Below, piece by piece: positions 8,304-18,895 of a stretch of 33,507 nucleotides of DNA. Source of the DNA: Gammaproteobacteria bacterium (GTDB lineage: Bacteria; Pseudomonadota; Gammaproteobacteria; PS1; Pseudothioglobaceae); contig JAERTA010000051.1 of assembly GCA_016845205.1 (NCBI GenBank), positions 1 to 33,507 of the forward strand, in the 5' to 3' direction. Numbering within the stretch: the first letter of the stretch is position 1; the number at the start of each line of letters is the position of its first letter. The notes below the pieces were generated by a model that made no database searches, was not told the origin of the DNA, and saw nothing but the letters and a program-made list of their open reading frames with translations. The position numbers and the translations under genes are program-made.

Positions 8304-11300
8304 TCCACACCCATCAAGGTATTAGCGCTCTTGGTGCTTTTAAAACCAAAGCTTTACAAACAAAAATATCGAAAGCACAACCTGGTTTAAACTTATTATC
8401 AGCCGAATTTATTCACTTTGCTGATCTTAACGAAGCACTTAGCGAAGTAGAAACGAGTCACCTTGATCATCTACTGTCTTACACACCAGCATTGCCGGCT
8501 AATTCAGCACAATCGAGTATTGTTGTTATCCCTAGATTGGGTACTATTTCACCTTGGTCATCTAAGGCCACTGATATTGTGCATTTATGCGATATTAATA
8601 AAATTAATCGTATTGAACGTGCAACTATTTACCATTTTGATGCCAAAATTACCGAATCAACACAGGTGTTGTCTGCCATCATGGACAAAATGACCGAATC
8701 AGTATTAGATTCGATTGACGATGCGCATACTATTTTTGATAATTTTGAGCCACAACCCTTTGCTGGCGTTGATATTCTAGCCAACGGTAAATCAGCCTTA
8801 GAAAAAACCAATATTGAGCTTGGTTTAGCGCTCAGCGATGGTGAGATTGATTACCTAGTCGAAAGCTTTACAAAATTAGAACGAAACCCAACTGACATTG
8901 AACTGATGATGTTTGCCCAAGCAAACTCAGAGCATTGTCGTCACAAAATATTTAATGCTGACTGGAGTATTGACGGTGTTGAACAAGCCAAGAGCTTATT
9001 CTCGATGATTCGCAACACTTATCACAAACACCCAGAAGGCTTACTTAGTGTTTATTCCGACAACTCAGCTGTCATGGAAGGCTTTGAGGGTGAGCGTTTT
9101 TATGCTGATGAAAATGGAAAATACATTAGCTCAAAAGAACATAGGGCTATCTTAATGAAGGTTGAAACGCACAACCATCCTACTGCAATTGCCCCGCATC
9201 CAGGTGCGGCTACCGGCTCTGGTGGTGAGATTCGTGATGAAGGCGCTACAGGTCAAGGCTCAAAGCCAAAAGTAGGCTTATGTGGCTTTAGTGTTTCCAA
9301 CCTTAAAATCAACAATGCTCAACAACCTTGGGAAGTGGATTATGGTAAGCCTAATCAAATCGTCTCAGCACTTGATATTATGCTTGAAGGGCCAATTGGC
9401 GCTGCTGCATTTAATAACGAATTTGGCCGACCAAATACTTTGGGTTATTTTAGATCTTTTGAACAGCAAACGCCAAATGGTGAAGTGCGTGGCTATCACA
9501 AGCCAATCATGTTGGCTGGTGGCCTAGGGCATATTCAAGAGCAACACATTGAAAAAGGCAATATTCCTGCTGGCAGTAAGATTATTGTACTTGGCGGCCC
9601 AGCAATGCTGATTGGCCTCGGCGGTGGTGCTGCATCCAGTGTTAAAAGTGGCGAACAAAGTGAAGACTTGGATTTTGCTTCTGTACAGCGTGCCAACCCT
9701 GAAATGGAACGACGTGCTCAAGAAGTGATTGACCGTTGTGCTAATTTAGGTAATAACAATCCAATTATCTCAATTCATGATATTGGTGCGGGTGGCTTAT
9801 CAAACGGTTTACCAGAATTGGTGAATGATTCAGGTCGTGGCGGTCGATTTGAGCTACGCAATATTCCGAATGATGACAACCAAATGTCACCATTGGAAAT
9901 CTGGTGTAATGAGTCTCAAGAGCGTTATGTGCTTGCTATTGCACCTACCAGCTTAGATTTATTTGGTGATATTTGTGAGCGTGAACGTGCACCATTCGCC
10001 GTACTTGGTGAATCAACCAAAGAACAAGAATTGGTTTTAAGTGACTCACTGTTCAACAATAATCCAATTGACATGCCGATGGGTGTTTTATTAGGCAACC
10101 CGCCAAAAACCAGTATTGATGCACAAACCCCTATTGACAATCTTAACGCACTAGATGTTAGTAGCATCAAACTTGATGAGGCAATTACTCGTATCTTGCA
10201 ATTACCAACCGTTGCTAGTAAAAATTTCTTAATCACCATTGGTGATCGAAGTGTGACTGGTATGGTTGCTCGTGATCAATTTGTAGGCCCGTGGCAAGTG
10301 CCGGTGGCTGATTGTGCAATTTCATTGGCAGATTATGTCGGCTATCAGGGTGAGATTATGTCTATGGGCGAAAAAACACCATTGGCATTAGTAAATGCTG
10401 AATCTGCCGCCAGAATGACCATTGGTGAAGCGCTAACCAATATGCTCGGTGGTTATGTTGAAGATATTCACCATATTAGCCTAAGCGCAAACTGGATGAG
10501 TGCTAGCGGCCACCCAGGCGAAGACGCTAAATTATTTGAAGCGGTTAAATCAGTTGGTATGGACTTATGTCCAGAGTTAGGCTTAACCGTGCCGGTTGGT
10601 AAAGATTCAATGTCAATGAGAAGCTCTTGGGTTGAAAATGATAAAGACAAAGCCGTGACTGCACCGCTATCATTAATCATCACCGCATTTAGTAAAACGC
10701 CAGATGCAAGATTACAAATCACACCACTACTAAATACAGACGAAGCTTCTGAACTTTGGCTAATCGACTTGGGCTTCGGCCAAAACAGAATGGGTGGCTC
10801 ATGTCTAGCACAGGTGTACAATCAAGTTGGTAATATTGCGCCAAACCTTGACGATGGCTCGGTATTTAAAAACTTTTTCAGTGTCATTAATCAGCTTAAC
10901 AAAGATGGATTGATTAATGCTTATCACGATCGAAGTGATGGTGGTGTGATCACCACGCTACTCGAGATGGCTTTTGCCTCGCATTGTGGCCTTGATATCC
11001 AAACCTCTGAGCAAAACATCACTGATCTGTTTAATGAAGAATTAGGTTGCGTTATTCAAGTAAGTAACAATAACAAAGACGCTGTAACGCAAGCTTTAGC
11101 AACAGCAGGGTTGAGTAATTGCACACGCCACATTGCCAACATTAACGATACAGATAATATCCAAATTCATGCAGACGACAAAGTACTGTTTAAACAATCT
11201 CGTACACAATTGCAATCTTTATGGTCATCTACTTCCTATGAAATAGCCAAATTGCGTGATAACCCTCAGTGCGCTGAAGAGGAATTTGCAGGCATTGTTG

Positions 11301-12136
11301 AAAACTCAGAAGGTTTAAAAACTAGTCTCTCTTTTGATCACAATCAATCAATATCGGCGCCATATATTGCCACTAATGCCAAACCCAAAATCGCCGTATT
11401 AAGAGAGCAAGGCATTAATGGTCAAGTAGAAATGGCAGCGGCTTTTAATAAGGCTGAATTTGAAGCGATCGACGTGCACATGAGTGACATTCTATCGGGT
11501 CGTATATCACTATCAGATTTCAAAGGTTTGGTCGCTTGTGGTGGCTTCTCTTACGGCGATGTACTTGGCGCCGGCAGAGGTTGGGCAAGTTCAATTTTGT
11601 ACAATGTGAGAGCTAAAGATAACTTCCAGGCCTTTTTCGAGCGAGATGATAGCTTTGCACTTGGTATTTGTAATGGTTGTCAAATGATGTCTAATTTAGG
11701 TGAAATCATCCCTGGATCTGAGCATTGGCCAAGTTTTAATCGCAATGTTTCAGAGCAATTTGAAGCGCGTTTTTCATCCGTTAAAATTGGTGAATCAAAT
11801 TCAATTTTCTTAAAAGACATGGCAGGCTCTATTATGCCAATTGCCATTGCCCATGGTGAAGGCCGTGCAATATTCAAAGGCAGTCAATCTGAGCAACACA
11901 TTGCATTACAGTATGTAGATCACGCCGGTGATTTAACACAAACCTACCCTCACAATCCAAACGGCTCAGATAATGCAGTTGCCGGTGTGACGAATGATTC
12001 TGGGCAAGTGACGATTATGATGCCGCATCCTGAACGTGTGTTCCGTGCGGTGCAAAATTCACACCATCCAAAAGACTGGGATGAGCGTAGCCCATGGATG
12101 AGAATGTTTGAAAATGCCAGAGCTTGGGTTGATTGA
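8300..12136 (+). CDS. purL: Phosphoribosylformylglycinamidine synthase
   Basis: Fourth step of purine synthesis: FGAR + ATP + glutamine to FGAM. This is the long single-chain form typical of gammaproteobacteria (1278 residues; E. coli has 1295). It contains an N-terminal PurS-like part, a linker with '[15 protein letters not shown]', two AIRS-like ATP-binding halves and a C-terminal class I glutaminase. The catalytic triad is visible as C1124 ('GICNGCQ'), H1243 and E1245 ('PHPERVFR'). It overlaps yebC by four bases (ATGA) and overlaps the next gene by 29 bases. It is not near other pur genes. Confidence 0.98.
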   Translation: MIHTHQGISALGAFKTKALQTKISKAQPGLNLLSAEFIHFADLNEALSEVETSHLDHLLSYTPALPANSAQSSIVVIPRLGTISPWSSKATDIVHLCDINKINRIERATIYHFDAKITESTQVLSAIMDKMTESVLDSIDDAHTIFDNFEPQPFAGVDILANGKSALEKTNIELGLALSDGEIDYLVESFTKLERNPTDIELMMFAQANSEHCRHKIFNADWSIDGVEQAKSLFSMIRNTYHKHPEGLLSVYSDNSAVMEGFEGERFYADENGKYISSKEHRAILMKVETHNHPTAIAPHPGAATGSGGEIRDEGATGQGSKPKVGLCGFSVSNLKINNAQQPWEVDYGKPNQIVSALDIMLEGPIGAAAFNNEFGRPNTLGYFRSFEQQTPNGEVRGYHKPIMLAGGLGHIQEQHIEKGNIPAGSKIIVLGGPAMLIGLGGGAASSVKSGEQSEDLDFASVQRANPEMERRAQEVIDRCANLGNNNPIISIHDIGAGGLSNGLPELVNDSGRGGRFELRNIPNDDNQMSPLEIWCNESQERYVLAIAPTSLDLFGDICERERAPFAVLGESTKEQELVLSDSLFNNNPIDMPMGVLLGNPPKTSIDAQTPIDNLNALDVSSIKLDEAITRILQLPTVASKNFLITIGDRSVTGMVARDQFVGPWQVPVADCAISLADYVGYQGEIMSMGEKTPLALVNAESAARMTIGEALTNMLGGYVEDIHHISLSANWMSASGHPGEDAKLFEAVKSVGMDLCPELGLTVPVGKDSMSMRSSWVENDKDKAVTAPLSLIITAFSKTPDARLQITPLLNTDEASELWLIDLGFGQNRMGGSCLAQVYNQVGNIAPNLDDGSVFKNFFSVINQLNKDGLINAYHDRSDGGVITTLLEMAFASHCGLDIQTSEQNITDLFNEELGCVIQVSNNNKDAVTQALATAGLSNCTRHIANINDTDNIQIHADDKVLFKQSRTQLQSLWSSTSYEIAKLRDNPQCAEEEFAGIVENSEGLKTSLSFDHNQSISAPYIATNAKPKIAVLREQGINGQVEMAAAFNKAEFEAIDVHMSDILSGRISLSDFKGLVACGGFSYGDVLGAGRGWASSILYNVRAKDNFQAFFERDDSFALGICNGCQMMSNLGEIIPGSEHWPSFNRNVSEQFEARFSSVKIGESNSIFLKDMAGSIMPIAIAHGEGRAIFKGSQSEQHIALQYVDHAGDLTQTYPHNPNGSDNAVAGVTNDSGQVTIMMPHPERVFRAVQNSHHPKDWDERSPWMRMFENARAWVD

Positions 12137-12782
12137 TTACACACTGATTCGCTCTAAACGCAAAACACTGAGTTTGCAAATCAACGCCCACGCTGAACTT
12201 GTTATTCGTTGCCCACAAAAACTTTCCATTAAAGAAGTAGAATCTTTTATTGCTGATAAATCACGCTGGATAGAAAAGAAACAACGTACAATACAAGCGC
12301 AACAAATACAAACACCAAGTTACGAAAAAGGCGAGCAGTTTTTGTATTTGGGTAATCAATATCCATTAACTCACAATGCCGAACAAACCTCTAAACTCGA
12401 CTTTGATGGCAAGGTATTTAGTTTAAAAAGTGATGGTTACTCAGCTTTTCACACTTGGTATAAAGCCGCTTTTAAAAAAATTGCCCTACCAAGATTGGAT
12501 TATTACGCAGATCTTTATCAGTTAAGTTATCAGCAAGTTCGCCTAAAAACACAAAAAACACGATGGGGTTCTTGCAGTGGCGCAAACAATATTAACCTTA
12601 ACTATTTACTCATTCAAGCGCCAATGAGCGTGATTGACTATGTGATTGTGCATGAGCTTGCCCATACAAAGATTAAAAATCATTCGAAAGATTTTTGGCA
12701 ATTGGTTGAATCAATATTGCCAAAATATAAAGCCAGCAAACGCTGGCTTAAAGATAATGGCCACAAGCTACACAACTTATAG
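12108..12782 (+). CDS. YgjP-type zinc metallohydrolase (M48-like, WLM-related)
   Basis: A 224-residue cytoplasmic protein of the YgjP family, with the zinc-binding motif H182-E-L-A-H186 followed by H192 in '[10 protein letters not shown]' and the family signature 'TRWGSCS' at 151-157. E. coli YgjP has been reported as a UTP pyrophosphatase; peptidase activity is not established. The first ATG lies 29 bases inside the purL end. Residue 3 (ATG at 12114) and a TTG at 12129 are alternative starts, and none has a strong ribosome binding site, so the true start is uncertain. It ends the long plus-strand gene run. Confidence 0.88.
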   Translation: MKMPELGLIDYTLIRSKRKTLSLQINAHAELVIRCPQKLSIKEVESFIADKSRWIEKKQRTIQAQQIQTPSYEKGEQFLYLGNQYPLTHNAEQTSKLDFDGKVFSLKSDGYSAFHTWYKAAFKKIALPRLDYYADLYQLSYQQVRLKTQKTRWGSCSGANNINLNYLLIQAPMSVIDYVIVHELAHTKIKNHSKDFWQLVESILPKYKASKRWLKDNGHKLHNL

Positions 12783-12793
12783 CTAAAAACAGA

Positions 12794-13123
12794 TTACTTG
12801 TTATTGAACTTGTCTGTTGCTTCTTGCATGGCTGCCTCTAAAGTGCCCATTTCAGCCATCTCGATAATAATATCACCACCACCAACTAACTCAGCGTTAA
12901 AGTAAATTTGTGGAAACGTTGGCCAGTCTTGGAAAGCTGGTAAGTTTTGCATCACTTCTTGATCTTCAAAGATATTAACATAAGCAAATTCAACGCCAGT
13001 TGATGCTAATGTTTGCGCAGCACGCGCTGAAAAACCACACTGTGGAAATTGAGGTGTACCTTTCATATAAAGTACGATTGGTGCACTGTCTACTTGAGCT
13101 TGAATTCTATCCATTATGTCCAT
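12794..13123 (-). CDS. grxD: Monothiol glutaredoxin Grx4
   Basis: CGFS-type glutaredoxin that binds and transfers a [2Fe-2S] cluster with glutathione. The active motif C29-G-F-S32 and the glutathione-binding 'WPTFPQIY' and 'GGGDI' segments are present. The start was placed at the ATG at 13123 (109 residues, as in E. coli Grx4 at 115). It is preceded by AGGAG at a 7-base gap, whereas a longer frame back to 13186 runs through the promoter region. In a window rich in Fe-S enzymes (NadA, IspG, RlmN, LeuC) it would be a plausible cluster donor. It converges with the YgjP-like gene. Confidence 0.96.
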   Translation of the reverse strand: MDIMDRIQAQVDSAPIVLYMKGTPQFPQCGFSARAAQTLASTGVEFAYVNIFEDQEVMQNLPAFQDWPTFPQIYFNAELVGGGDIIIEMAEMGTLEAAMQEATDKFNNK

Positions 13124-13157
13124 TGCATTACTCCTGTTTGATTCTGAATGTCCGAGT

Positions 13158-13186
13158 ATTTTACTCTTATACAAACTATTGCGCAA
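13158..13186 (-). promoter_or_regulatory. Candidate grxD promoter with a palindrome at the -10 box
   Basis: On the minus strand TTGCGC (13181-13186) and TAAAAT (13158-13163) are 17 bases apart, with a start near 13151. The -10 box sits in a small inverted repeat, GAGTA-TTT-TACTC, at 13154-13166. That could be an operator, or chance in AT-rich DNA. Confidence 0.45.
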
Positions 13187-13191
13187 TTATT

Positions 13192-13800
13192 CTATTGCTT
13201 AATCGCCTGAGAGATTGTGTATTTTTGCCCTTGCTTAAGTTTTTTATAATTGCCAAATACTGATTTAAAATTATCCTTAATAAAATTGCGCAAACCGTTA
13301 ATAGTAACAAAGGTAATTTTTCCACCAGGTTTGAGTGCGTCATAAGCATCGTAAAGAATAATACTAAGCTGTTCTCGCCCAACTTTAGCAGGCACATTAG
13401 AAATAATCTGATCAAAGTAATTGTCTTTATTAACACTTAAAAACGCATCAGACAAATAAGCCTCGGCATTATCAATATAATTAAGTCTGGCATTGTTATT
13501 TGATAATTCAACCGCAACAAAATCTTTATCCACCATATGCACTTCACCTTTCGGGCAAGACTTAGCAACAGACAAACCAATCGGGCCATAACCACAGCCA
13601 AGATCTAGACATTTGTCATGCTCATTAATATTTAAATACTTCATTAATAATAAAGTACCCTCATCAATTGCACGTGGGCTAAACACACCCCATCGTGTAT
13701 TCAGTGTTAGATCATGGCCTAACAAAGTAGTTTGAATACTAAGATCTTGCTTTAACTTTGGAATGTCTTCTCTGGTAAACATATCACACTTATTATACAT
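13192..13800 (-). CDS. Class I SAM-dependent methyltransferase (RsmC/'MTS' small domain type)
   Basis: A 202-residue enzyme with the SAM-binding motif DLGCGYG (66-72), an acidic 'VDKD' end of strand 2, and 'SNVPAK' (134-139) in the place where N-methyltransferases of the RsmC/RlmG group carry NPPF or NPP-like motifs. This suggests base methylation of rRNA, probably guanine N2, but the substrate is not known. It lacks the extra N-terminal domain of E. coli RsmC. The ATG at residue 7 (13782) is an alternative start. It lies directly upstream of grxD on the same strand. Confidence 0.8.
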   Translation of the reverse strand: MYNKCDMFTREDIPKLKQDLSIQTTLLGHDLTLNTRWGVFSPRAIDEGTLLLMKYLNINEHDKCLDLGCGYGPIGLSVAKSCPKGEVHMVDKDFVAVELSNNNARLNYIDNAEAYLSDAFLSVNKDNYFDQIISNVPAKVGREQLSIILYDAYDALKPGGKITFVTINGLRNFIKDNFKSVFGNYKKLKQGQKYTISQAIKQ

Positions 13801-13839
13801 AAGGGTAATCAGCGATACTCTGATGATAAAATAGCACCT

Positions 13840-15195
13840 ATGAATAGACCAGAACTCTTATCCCCTGCTGGAAGCCTAAAACATATGCGCTATGCTTATG
13901 CTTATGGTGCTGATGCTGTCTATGCAGGACAGCCTAGATACAGCTTGCGTGTACGTAATAATTCGTTTGATTTTGACACACTCAAGCAAGGAATTAAAGA
14001 GGCTCACGATCAAAATAAGAAGTTTTTTGTTGCCTCTAATATCATCCCGCACAACAGTAAGATTAAAACCTATATGGACGATATATCTCCAGTAGTAGAT
14101 CTCAAACCAGATGCTTTAATTATGGCGGATCCTGGTTTGATTATGATGGTAAAGGAGAAATTCCCTGATCAAGTCATTCATCTTTCAGTCCAAGCCAATA
14201 CCATTAACTATGCAACGGTCAAATTCTGGCAACAAGCTGGCGTTAGTCGCATCATTCTTTCTCGTGAATTATCGCTCGATGAAGTCAAAGAAATTCGTCA
14301 AGAGTGTCCTGATATTGAATTAGAAGTATTTGTACATGGCGCTTTATGTATTGCTTACTCGGGTCGATGTTTATTATCAGGTTACTTTAACCATCGTGAC
14401 CCAAACCAAGGCTCATGTACTAACTCTTGTCGCTGGAAATACGATGTTAAAGAAGCTGAGGAAACCTTTGAAGGCGACATTAAAGCAGTTGAAATAAAAG
14501 CACCTGAAGAGCAAGTTGTCTTACTTGAAGAAGAAGGTCGCCCTGGTGAGCTAATGCCTGCTTATGAAGATGAACACGGCACCTACATCATGAATTCAAA
14601 AGACTTGCGTGCAATTGAACATGTGCATACGCTAACCACCATGGGGATTGATTCATTAAAAATTGAGGGCCGCACAAAGTCTCACTATTATGCAGCTCGC
14701 ACTGCGCAAGTTTATGCACAAGCTATTGATGATGCGGTTGCCGGTAGAGAGTTTAATCCAGAAGCTTTTGGTGTGTTAGAAAATCTAGCCAATCGAGGCT
14801 ATACCGATGGTTTTTATCGTCGTCATCAGCCTGAAGAATTGCAAACCTATTTTGATAATTATTCACGCTCCAATCAGCAACAAGTGGTTGGTGAAATCTT
14901 AGATTACAAAGATGGTAAGGCACTAATTGAAGCTAAAAATAAATTTAGTGTCGGTGACTCTATTGAAGTAATCTTACCTCAAGGTTGTTTCCATACGACG
15001 GTAGAGTCAATGATAACAGAATACAATGAAACACTAGAAGTTGCCAAAGGTAGTGGTTATAGAGTGTGGATTCCAATGCCTAAAATAAAACCAGAGCTTG
15101 GATTTATTGCTAGAAATTTTGATGAAAAAATTAAAATTAAGAATAAAAATATTCAAAAAGATCCAAATCAAAAAATTCGCAGACCCTCTTGGTAA
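13840..15195 (+). CDS. trhP: tRNA 5-hydroxyuridine modification protein TrhP (U32 family)
   Basis: Homolog of E. coli YegQ/TrhP, needed for prephenate-dependent 5-hydroxylation of the wobble uridine in tRNAs. The 451 residues fit the 453 of E. coli. The U32 signature covers about 160-180 ('EVFVHGALC...GRC'), with Cys170, Cys177, Cys193 and Cys197 positioned as in family members proposed to bind an Fe-S cluster. A C-terminal beta-barrel part and a basic tail follow. The ATG has no Shine-Dalgarno sequence; a TAAAAT box at 13827-13832 ends 7 bases before it. It is followed by dxs, which seems to have its own promoter. Confidence 0.95.
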   Translation: MNRPELLSPAGSLKHMRYAYAYGADAVYAGQPRYSLRVRNNSFDFDTLKQGIKEAHDQNKKFFVASNIIPHNSKIKTYMDDISPVVDLKPDALIMADPGLIMMVKEKFPDQVIHLSVQANTINYATVKFWQQAGVSRIILSRELSLDEVKEIRQECPDIELEVFVHGALCIAYSGRCLLSGYFNHRDPNQGSCTNSCRWKYDVKEAEETFEGDIKAVEIKAPEEQVVLLEEEGRPGELMPAYEDEHGTYIMNSKDLRAIEHVHTLTTMGIDSLKIEGRTKSHYYAARTAQVYAQAIDDAVAGREFNPEAFGVLENLANRGYTDGFYRRHQPEELQTYFDNYSRSNQQQVVGEILDYKDGKALIEAKNKFSVGDSIEVILPQGCFHTTVESMITEYNETLEVAKGSGYRVWIPMPKIKPELGFIARNFDEKIKIKNKNIQKDPNQKIRRPSW

Positions 15196-15219
15196 TTAAC
15201 AAAGCCCATCAAGTATAAT
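15189..15219 (+). promoter_or_regulatory. Candidate dxs promoter
   Basis: A perfect TATAAT at 15214-15219 is preceded by TTGGTA at 15189-15194 with a long 19-base spacer. Transcription would start near 15226, 20 bases before the GTG start codon. The TTGGTA overlaps the trhP stop region. Confidence 0.45.
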
Positions 15220-15245
15220 ACTGTCTTTTGTAGCAAGGTTATTCA

Positions 15246-17048
15246 GTGCTAGATTCCATCAAATCTCCACAAGATATTAAACAACTGGATTTAGATCAAC
15301 TACAATCCTTAGTGGACGAAATACGTGCATTTCTAATTGAAAACATTCAAAAAACCGGTGGCCATCTAGCCCCCAATCTTGGCACAGTTGAATTAACGGT
15401 TGCCATGCATTATGTTTTTGACACACCCGATGATAGCTTTGTATTTGATGTGGGACACCAAGCTTACACACATAAAATCTTAACAGGTCGCCTAGATAAA
15501 ATGCATACTTTGCGTCAAAAAAATGGCCTTTCTGGATTTACCAAGCGTAGCGAAAGTGAGCACGATGTCTTTGGTGCTGGGCACTCGTCTACTTCAATTA
15601 GTGCCGCGCTAGGTATTGCCATTGGCAATAAAATCAACCGAGTTGAAAAAAAATCTATCGCTGTTATTGGTGATGGCGCGCTCACTGGCGGCATGTCTTT
15701 TGAAGCGCTAAATCATGCGGGTGATTCAGATGCCGATTTACTCATTGTTCTTAATGACAATGACATGAGCATCTCTAAAAATGTGGGTGCGATGAATAAG
15801 TACCTTACCAAACTTATTTCTGGCAAGGTGTACTCGACCATGAAATCAAAATCTTTGGGTTTTTTAGAAAAAATGCCAATGGTCCACGAATTTGCCAAAC
15901 GTTCAGAAGAGCATATCAAAGGCATGGTGTTACCTAGCACCTTGTTTGAAGAGTTAAGCATTGATTATTTTGGTCCTATTGATGGGCATGATTTACCCAT
16001 GCTGGTTAAGACCTTGCAAAATTTAAAACAACTTAAAATGCCACGCTTACTTCATATTATTACTAAAAAAGGTTACGGTTTAGAAACTGCAGAAAATGAC
16101 CCTTGTAAATTTCATGGGGTAGCACCTGCCCAAACCAATAACTCCACTTTACCAAGCTATAGCGCAGTTTTTGGCCAATGGTTATTAGACATGGCTAAAA
16201 ATGATCAACAACTGATGGCGATTACACCAGCCATGTGCACTGGATCTGGCATGAGTGAATTTGAAACTAAATTCCCTGAACAGTACTTTGATGTTGGCAT
16301 TGCTGAACAACATGCTGTTACTTTTGCAGGTGGTTTAGCCACTCAGGGCTTAAAGCCTGTTGTAGCCATTTACTCAACTTTTTTACAAAGAGGCTACGAT
16401 CAACTCATTCATGATATCGCTCTACAAAATTTAAATGTTGTCTTTGCTATAGATCGTGCAGGTTTGGTCGGTGCTGATGGTGCCACACATGCCGGTAGTT
16501 TTGATTTAAGTTTTTTAAGATGTATTCCTAATTTAGTCATTATGGCGCCGAGCAATGCAAGTGAGTTATATCAAATGCTTAATACAGCCTATCACACAAG
16601 TGGTCCAATATGCGTTCGCTACCCTCGTGGCGCCTCTTTAATTGAAGACTATACCAGTAATAGCACAATAGAAATAGGAAAGGGAAACGTTACTAGATTT
16701 GGTAGTAAGATTGCAATCTTTGCCTTCGGCACAACACTTGATCAAGCACTCATTGCAGGCGAAGAGTTAGATGCAACTGTGGTTGATATGCGTTTTGTTA
16801 AGCCGTTAGATGAAACACTAATTTTAAAACTTTCTCAAACACACCAGCAGCTTATAACGGTTGAAGACAATGCGACAACAGGAGGGGCTGGTAGTGGTGT
16901 TAGTGAGTTATTGCACACACATAAAATCAGCACGCCACTCACCCTGCTAGGTTTGCCGGACAGCTTTACCGAACAAGGACCACAAGAAGAGTTGTACGCA
17001 TTATACGGCTTAGATTCAGAGAGTATCATTCAAGCTGCACAATCATGA
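15246..17048 (+). CDS. dxs: 1-deoxy-D-xylulose-5-phosphate synthase
   Basis: First step of the MEP isoprenoid pathway: pyruvate + glyceraldehyde 3-phosphate to DXP, with thiamine diphosphate and Mg2+. The 600 residues (E. coli 620) carry the thiamine-binding motif G142-D-G-A-L-T-G-G with 'LNDNDMSIS', the histidine region 'GHQAYTHKILTGR', and the transketolase-like 'DVGIAEQHAVTFAGG'. The start is GTG, with AAGG 7 bases upstream. It overlaps the DUF2062 gene by ATGA. The pathway gene ispG lies just downstream on the opposite strand. Confidence 0.97.
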   Translation: MLDSIKSPQDIKQLDLDQLQSLVDEIRAFLIENIQKTGGHLAPNLGTVELTVAMHYVFDTPDDSFVFDVGHQAYTHKILTGRLDKMHTLRQKNGLSGFTKRSESEHDVFGAGHSSTSISAALGIAIGNKINRVEKKSIAVIGDGALTGGMSFEALNHAGDSDADLLIVLNDNDMSISKNVGAMNKYLTKLISGKVYSTMKSKSLGFLEKMPMVHEFAKRSEEHIKGMVLPSTLFEELSIDYFGPIDGHDLPMLVKTLQNLKQLKMPRLLHIITKKGYGLETAENDPCKFHGVAPAQTNNSTLPSYSAVFGQWLLDMAKNDQQLMAITPAMCTGSGMSEFETKFPEQYFDVGIAEQHAVTFAGGLATQGLKPVVAIYSTFLQRGYDQLIHDIALQNLNVVFAIDRAGLVGADGATHAGSFDLSFLRCIPNLVIMAPSNASELYQMLNTAYHTSGPICVRYPRGASLIEDYTSNSTIEIGKGNVTRFGSKIAIFAFGTTLDQALIAGEELDATVVDMRFVKPLDETLILKLSQTHQQLITVEDNATTGGAGSGVSELLHTHKISTPLTLLGLPDSFTEQGPQEELYALYGLDSESIIQAAQS

Positions 17049-17539
17049 AAAAGATCTTCAAACGCCTTAGTCCCGATCCACAAGAATTAAAGGATCACAA
17101 ACATTTGGGCTGGCTAAGTGAGCATTTACATGATCCAAGTCTGTGGAATTTTAATCGACGCTCTATTTCTAAAGCGTTTGCAGTTGGTTTGTTTTGCGCC
17201 TTTATTCCAGTACCTTTTCAAATGCTACTAGCAGCGCCTGGTGCGGTTATTTTTTCAGCAAATTTGCCTTTATCAGTTGCATTAGTATGGATCACCAACC
17301 CAATCACCATGCCACCAGTCTACTATGGGTGTTACAAACTAGGCGCGTGGATATTAGGCATTGAAATCCAGCAAGACTTTGTTATGTCGCTCGATTATGT
17401 TTGGGAAGTGTTTGGTGTCATTTGGCAACCTTTCTTGCTTGGTTGCGCTATTGTGTCTGTTGCAAGTGCCTTTATTGGTTATTGGGCAATCCAGCTTATT
17501 TATCGACTTAAGGCATACAAAAGAATTAAGCGTTCTTGA
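17045..17539 (+). CDS. DUF2062 membrane protein
   Basis: A 164-residue inner-membrane protein with the DUF2062 pattern '[28 protein letters not shown]', then '[16 protein letters not shown]', and about three hydrophobic segments (50-90, 95-103 and 119-152). Function unknown. It starts inside the dxs stop codon (ATGA) and so is translationally coupled to it. Its 3' end overlaps the convergent ispG 3' end by 14 bases. Confidence 0.85.
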   Translation: MKKIFKRLSPDPQELKDHKHLGWLSEHLHDPSLWNFNRRSISKAFAVGLFCAFIPVPFQMLLAAPGAVIFSANLPLSVALVWITNPITMPPVYYGCYKLGAWILGIEIQQDFVMSLDYVWEVFGVIWQPFLLGCAIVSVASAFIGYWAIQLIYRLKAYKRIKRS

Positions 17540-18602
17540 GTTGCGAGCGTATTTGCGCTTCTAACTCGTCTACCAAATTGGTGTTTTCAACTTTAGAATG
17601 CGTTTGACCATTTATGTAGAGTAAATTAGGACTACCACCAGTCAAACCTACAGAGACTTCTTTTGCCTCACCTGGGCCGTTAACCACGCAACCAATCACT
17701 GCAACGTCAATCGGGTCAACTATATCTTCAAGACGAGATTCTAGCTCGTTAACCACTGAAATCACGTCAAACTTCTGACGAGAACATGATGGACAAGCAA
17801 TCAAATTAACGCCTTTTTTTCGCAAATGTAGGGACTTTAAAATATCAAAACCCACTTTAACTTCGTTAACTGGGTCAGATGCCAATGACACACGAATAGT
17901 GTCGCCAATACCTTCGGAAAGCAACAAACCCAAACCAATCGATGATTTCACCGCACCCGCTCTAAATGAGCCAGCTTCTGTAATACCTAAATGCAGCGGA
18001 TTATCAATTTGTGAAGCGAGTTGTTTGTAGGCAAACACAGTCATAAACACTTCAGAGGCCTTGAGTGATATTTTAAAATTATTAAAATTAAGCTTATCTA
18101 AAATATCAATATGCCTAAAAGCTGATTCCACCATAGCTTCTGGCGTTGGCTCAGTGTATTTTTTCTGCAAGTCTTTTTCTAATGAGCCTGCATTGACGCC
18201 AATTCGAATAGGAATATTATGGTCTTTGGCCGATGCCACCACTTCTCTAACTCGATCTTCTCGTCCAATATTGCCAGGATTAATACGCAAACAATCAGCA
18301 CCATACTCTGCAACCTTAAGCGCGATTTTATAATCAAAATGAATATCGGTAATGAGTGGAATACTGGCTTGTTTTTTAATCTCTTTAAAGGCTTTGGCGG
18401 CTTCCATCGTTGGTACTGAAACACGCACCAGATCTGCACCTGCATCTGCAATTGACTGAATCTGAGCCAATGTCGCATCAACATCACAGGTGTCAGTATT
18501 GGTCATACTTTGCACAGATATCGGCGCATCGCCACCAATAGCAACATCGCCTACAAAGATTTTCCTAGATTTTCTTCGATTAATAGTGTGGACAGGCTTC
18601 AT
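17526..18602 (-). CDS. ispG: 4-hydroxy-3-methylbut-2-enyl diphosphate synthase (IspG/GcpE)
   Basis: Seventh MEP-pathway step: MEcPP to HMBPP, using a [4Fe-4S] cluster. The 358 residues contain a TIM barrel and a C-terminal cluster domain. Cys270, Cys273, Cys305 and Glu312 coincide with the E. coli ligand numbering, in '[11 protein letters not shown]' and '[10 protein letters not shown]'. Its ATG overlaps the stop codon of the 98-residue gene upstream as ATGA, so expression should be coupled to the rlmN transcript. It is convergent with dxs-DUF2062. Confidence 0.97.
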   Translation of the reverse strand: MKPVHTINRRKSRKIFVGDVAIGGDAPISVQSMTNTDTCDVDATLAQIQSIADAGADLVRVSVPTMEAAKAFKEIKKQASIPLITDIHFDYKIALKVAEYGADCLRINPGNIGREDRVREVVASAKDHNIPIRIGVNAGSLEKDLQKKYTEPTPEAMVESAFRHIDILDKLNFNNFKISLKASEVFMTVFAYKQLASQIDNPLHLGITEAGSFRAGAVKSSIGLGLLLSEGIGDTIRVSLASDPVNEVKVGFDILKSLHLRKKGVNLIACPSCSRQKFDVISVVNELESRLEDIVDPIDVAVIGCVVNGPGEAKEVSVGLTGGSPNLLYINGQTHSKVENTNLVDELEAQIRSQLKNA

Positions 18603-18895
18603 GGGGTTTCTCGATTATAAGTTTGTATCACTTCGTCTAAATTTTCCAACATTTGAGGCTGGGTCATTCTTTGTTGTTTTTGAATGGGTGTAACAACAAT
18701 AGGAATTGTTTCTACAGTTTGTTCAATTTCAGGCTCACTAATCACAATCAGTGTTGACTTTGGTTTTTTTGGTTTTTTTTGATTATCAAGATACCAATAA
18801 ATTAGCACACCAATAAACAGTAAAAATAAAATCCATAATTTAGATTTTCCATTGCTTTTCTTTTCTTTAGGGTAGTAATCAATCCCATCTATCAT
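18599..18895 (-). CDS. Small single-pass membrane protein in the RodZ position, unknown function
   Basis: A 98-residue product with a short charged cytoplasmic N-terminus (1-19), one membrane helix (about 20-36), a lysine-rich juxtamembrane stretch 'KKPKKPK' and a proline- and threonine-rich tail without cysteines. No family was recognised. It overlaps rlmN and ispG by four bases on each side (ATGA twice), which strongly supports real translation. Many gammaproteobacteria carry pilF and rodZ between rlmN and ispG. This protein shares RodZ's topology from the membrane helix outward but has no helix-turn-helix, so it may be a reduced RodZ remnant or an unrelated replacement. Confidence 0.75.
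   Translation of the reverse strand: MIDGIDYYPKEKKSNGKSKLWILFLLFIGVLIYWYLDNQKKPKKPKSTLIVISEPEIEQTVETIPIVVTPIQKQQRMTQPQMLENLDEVIQTYNRETP

Noticed and set aside
13124-13186. N-terminal extension of GrxD by 21 residues
   Set aside because: It would translate through the -10 box and the AGGAG site; the shorter form matches the family length and begins 7 bases after AGGAG.
17526-17539. Frameshift or truncation where DUF2062 and ispG overlap
   Set aside because: Both proteins have normal C-termini; the 14-base overlap is a plain convergent gene overlap.
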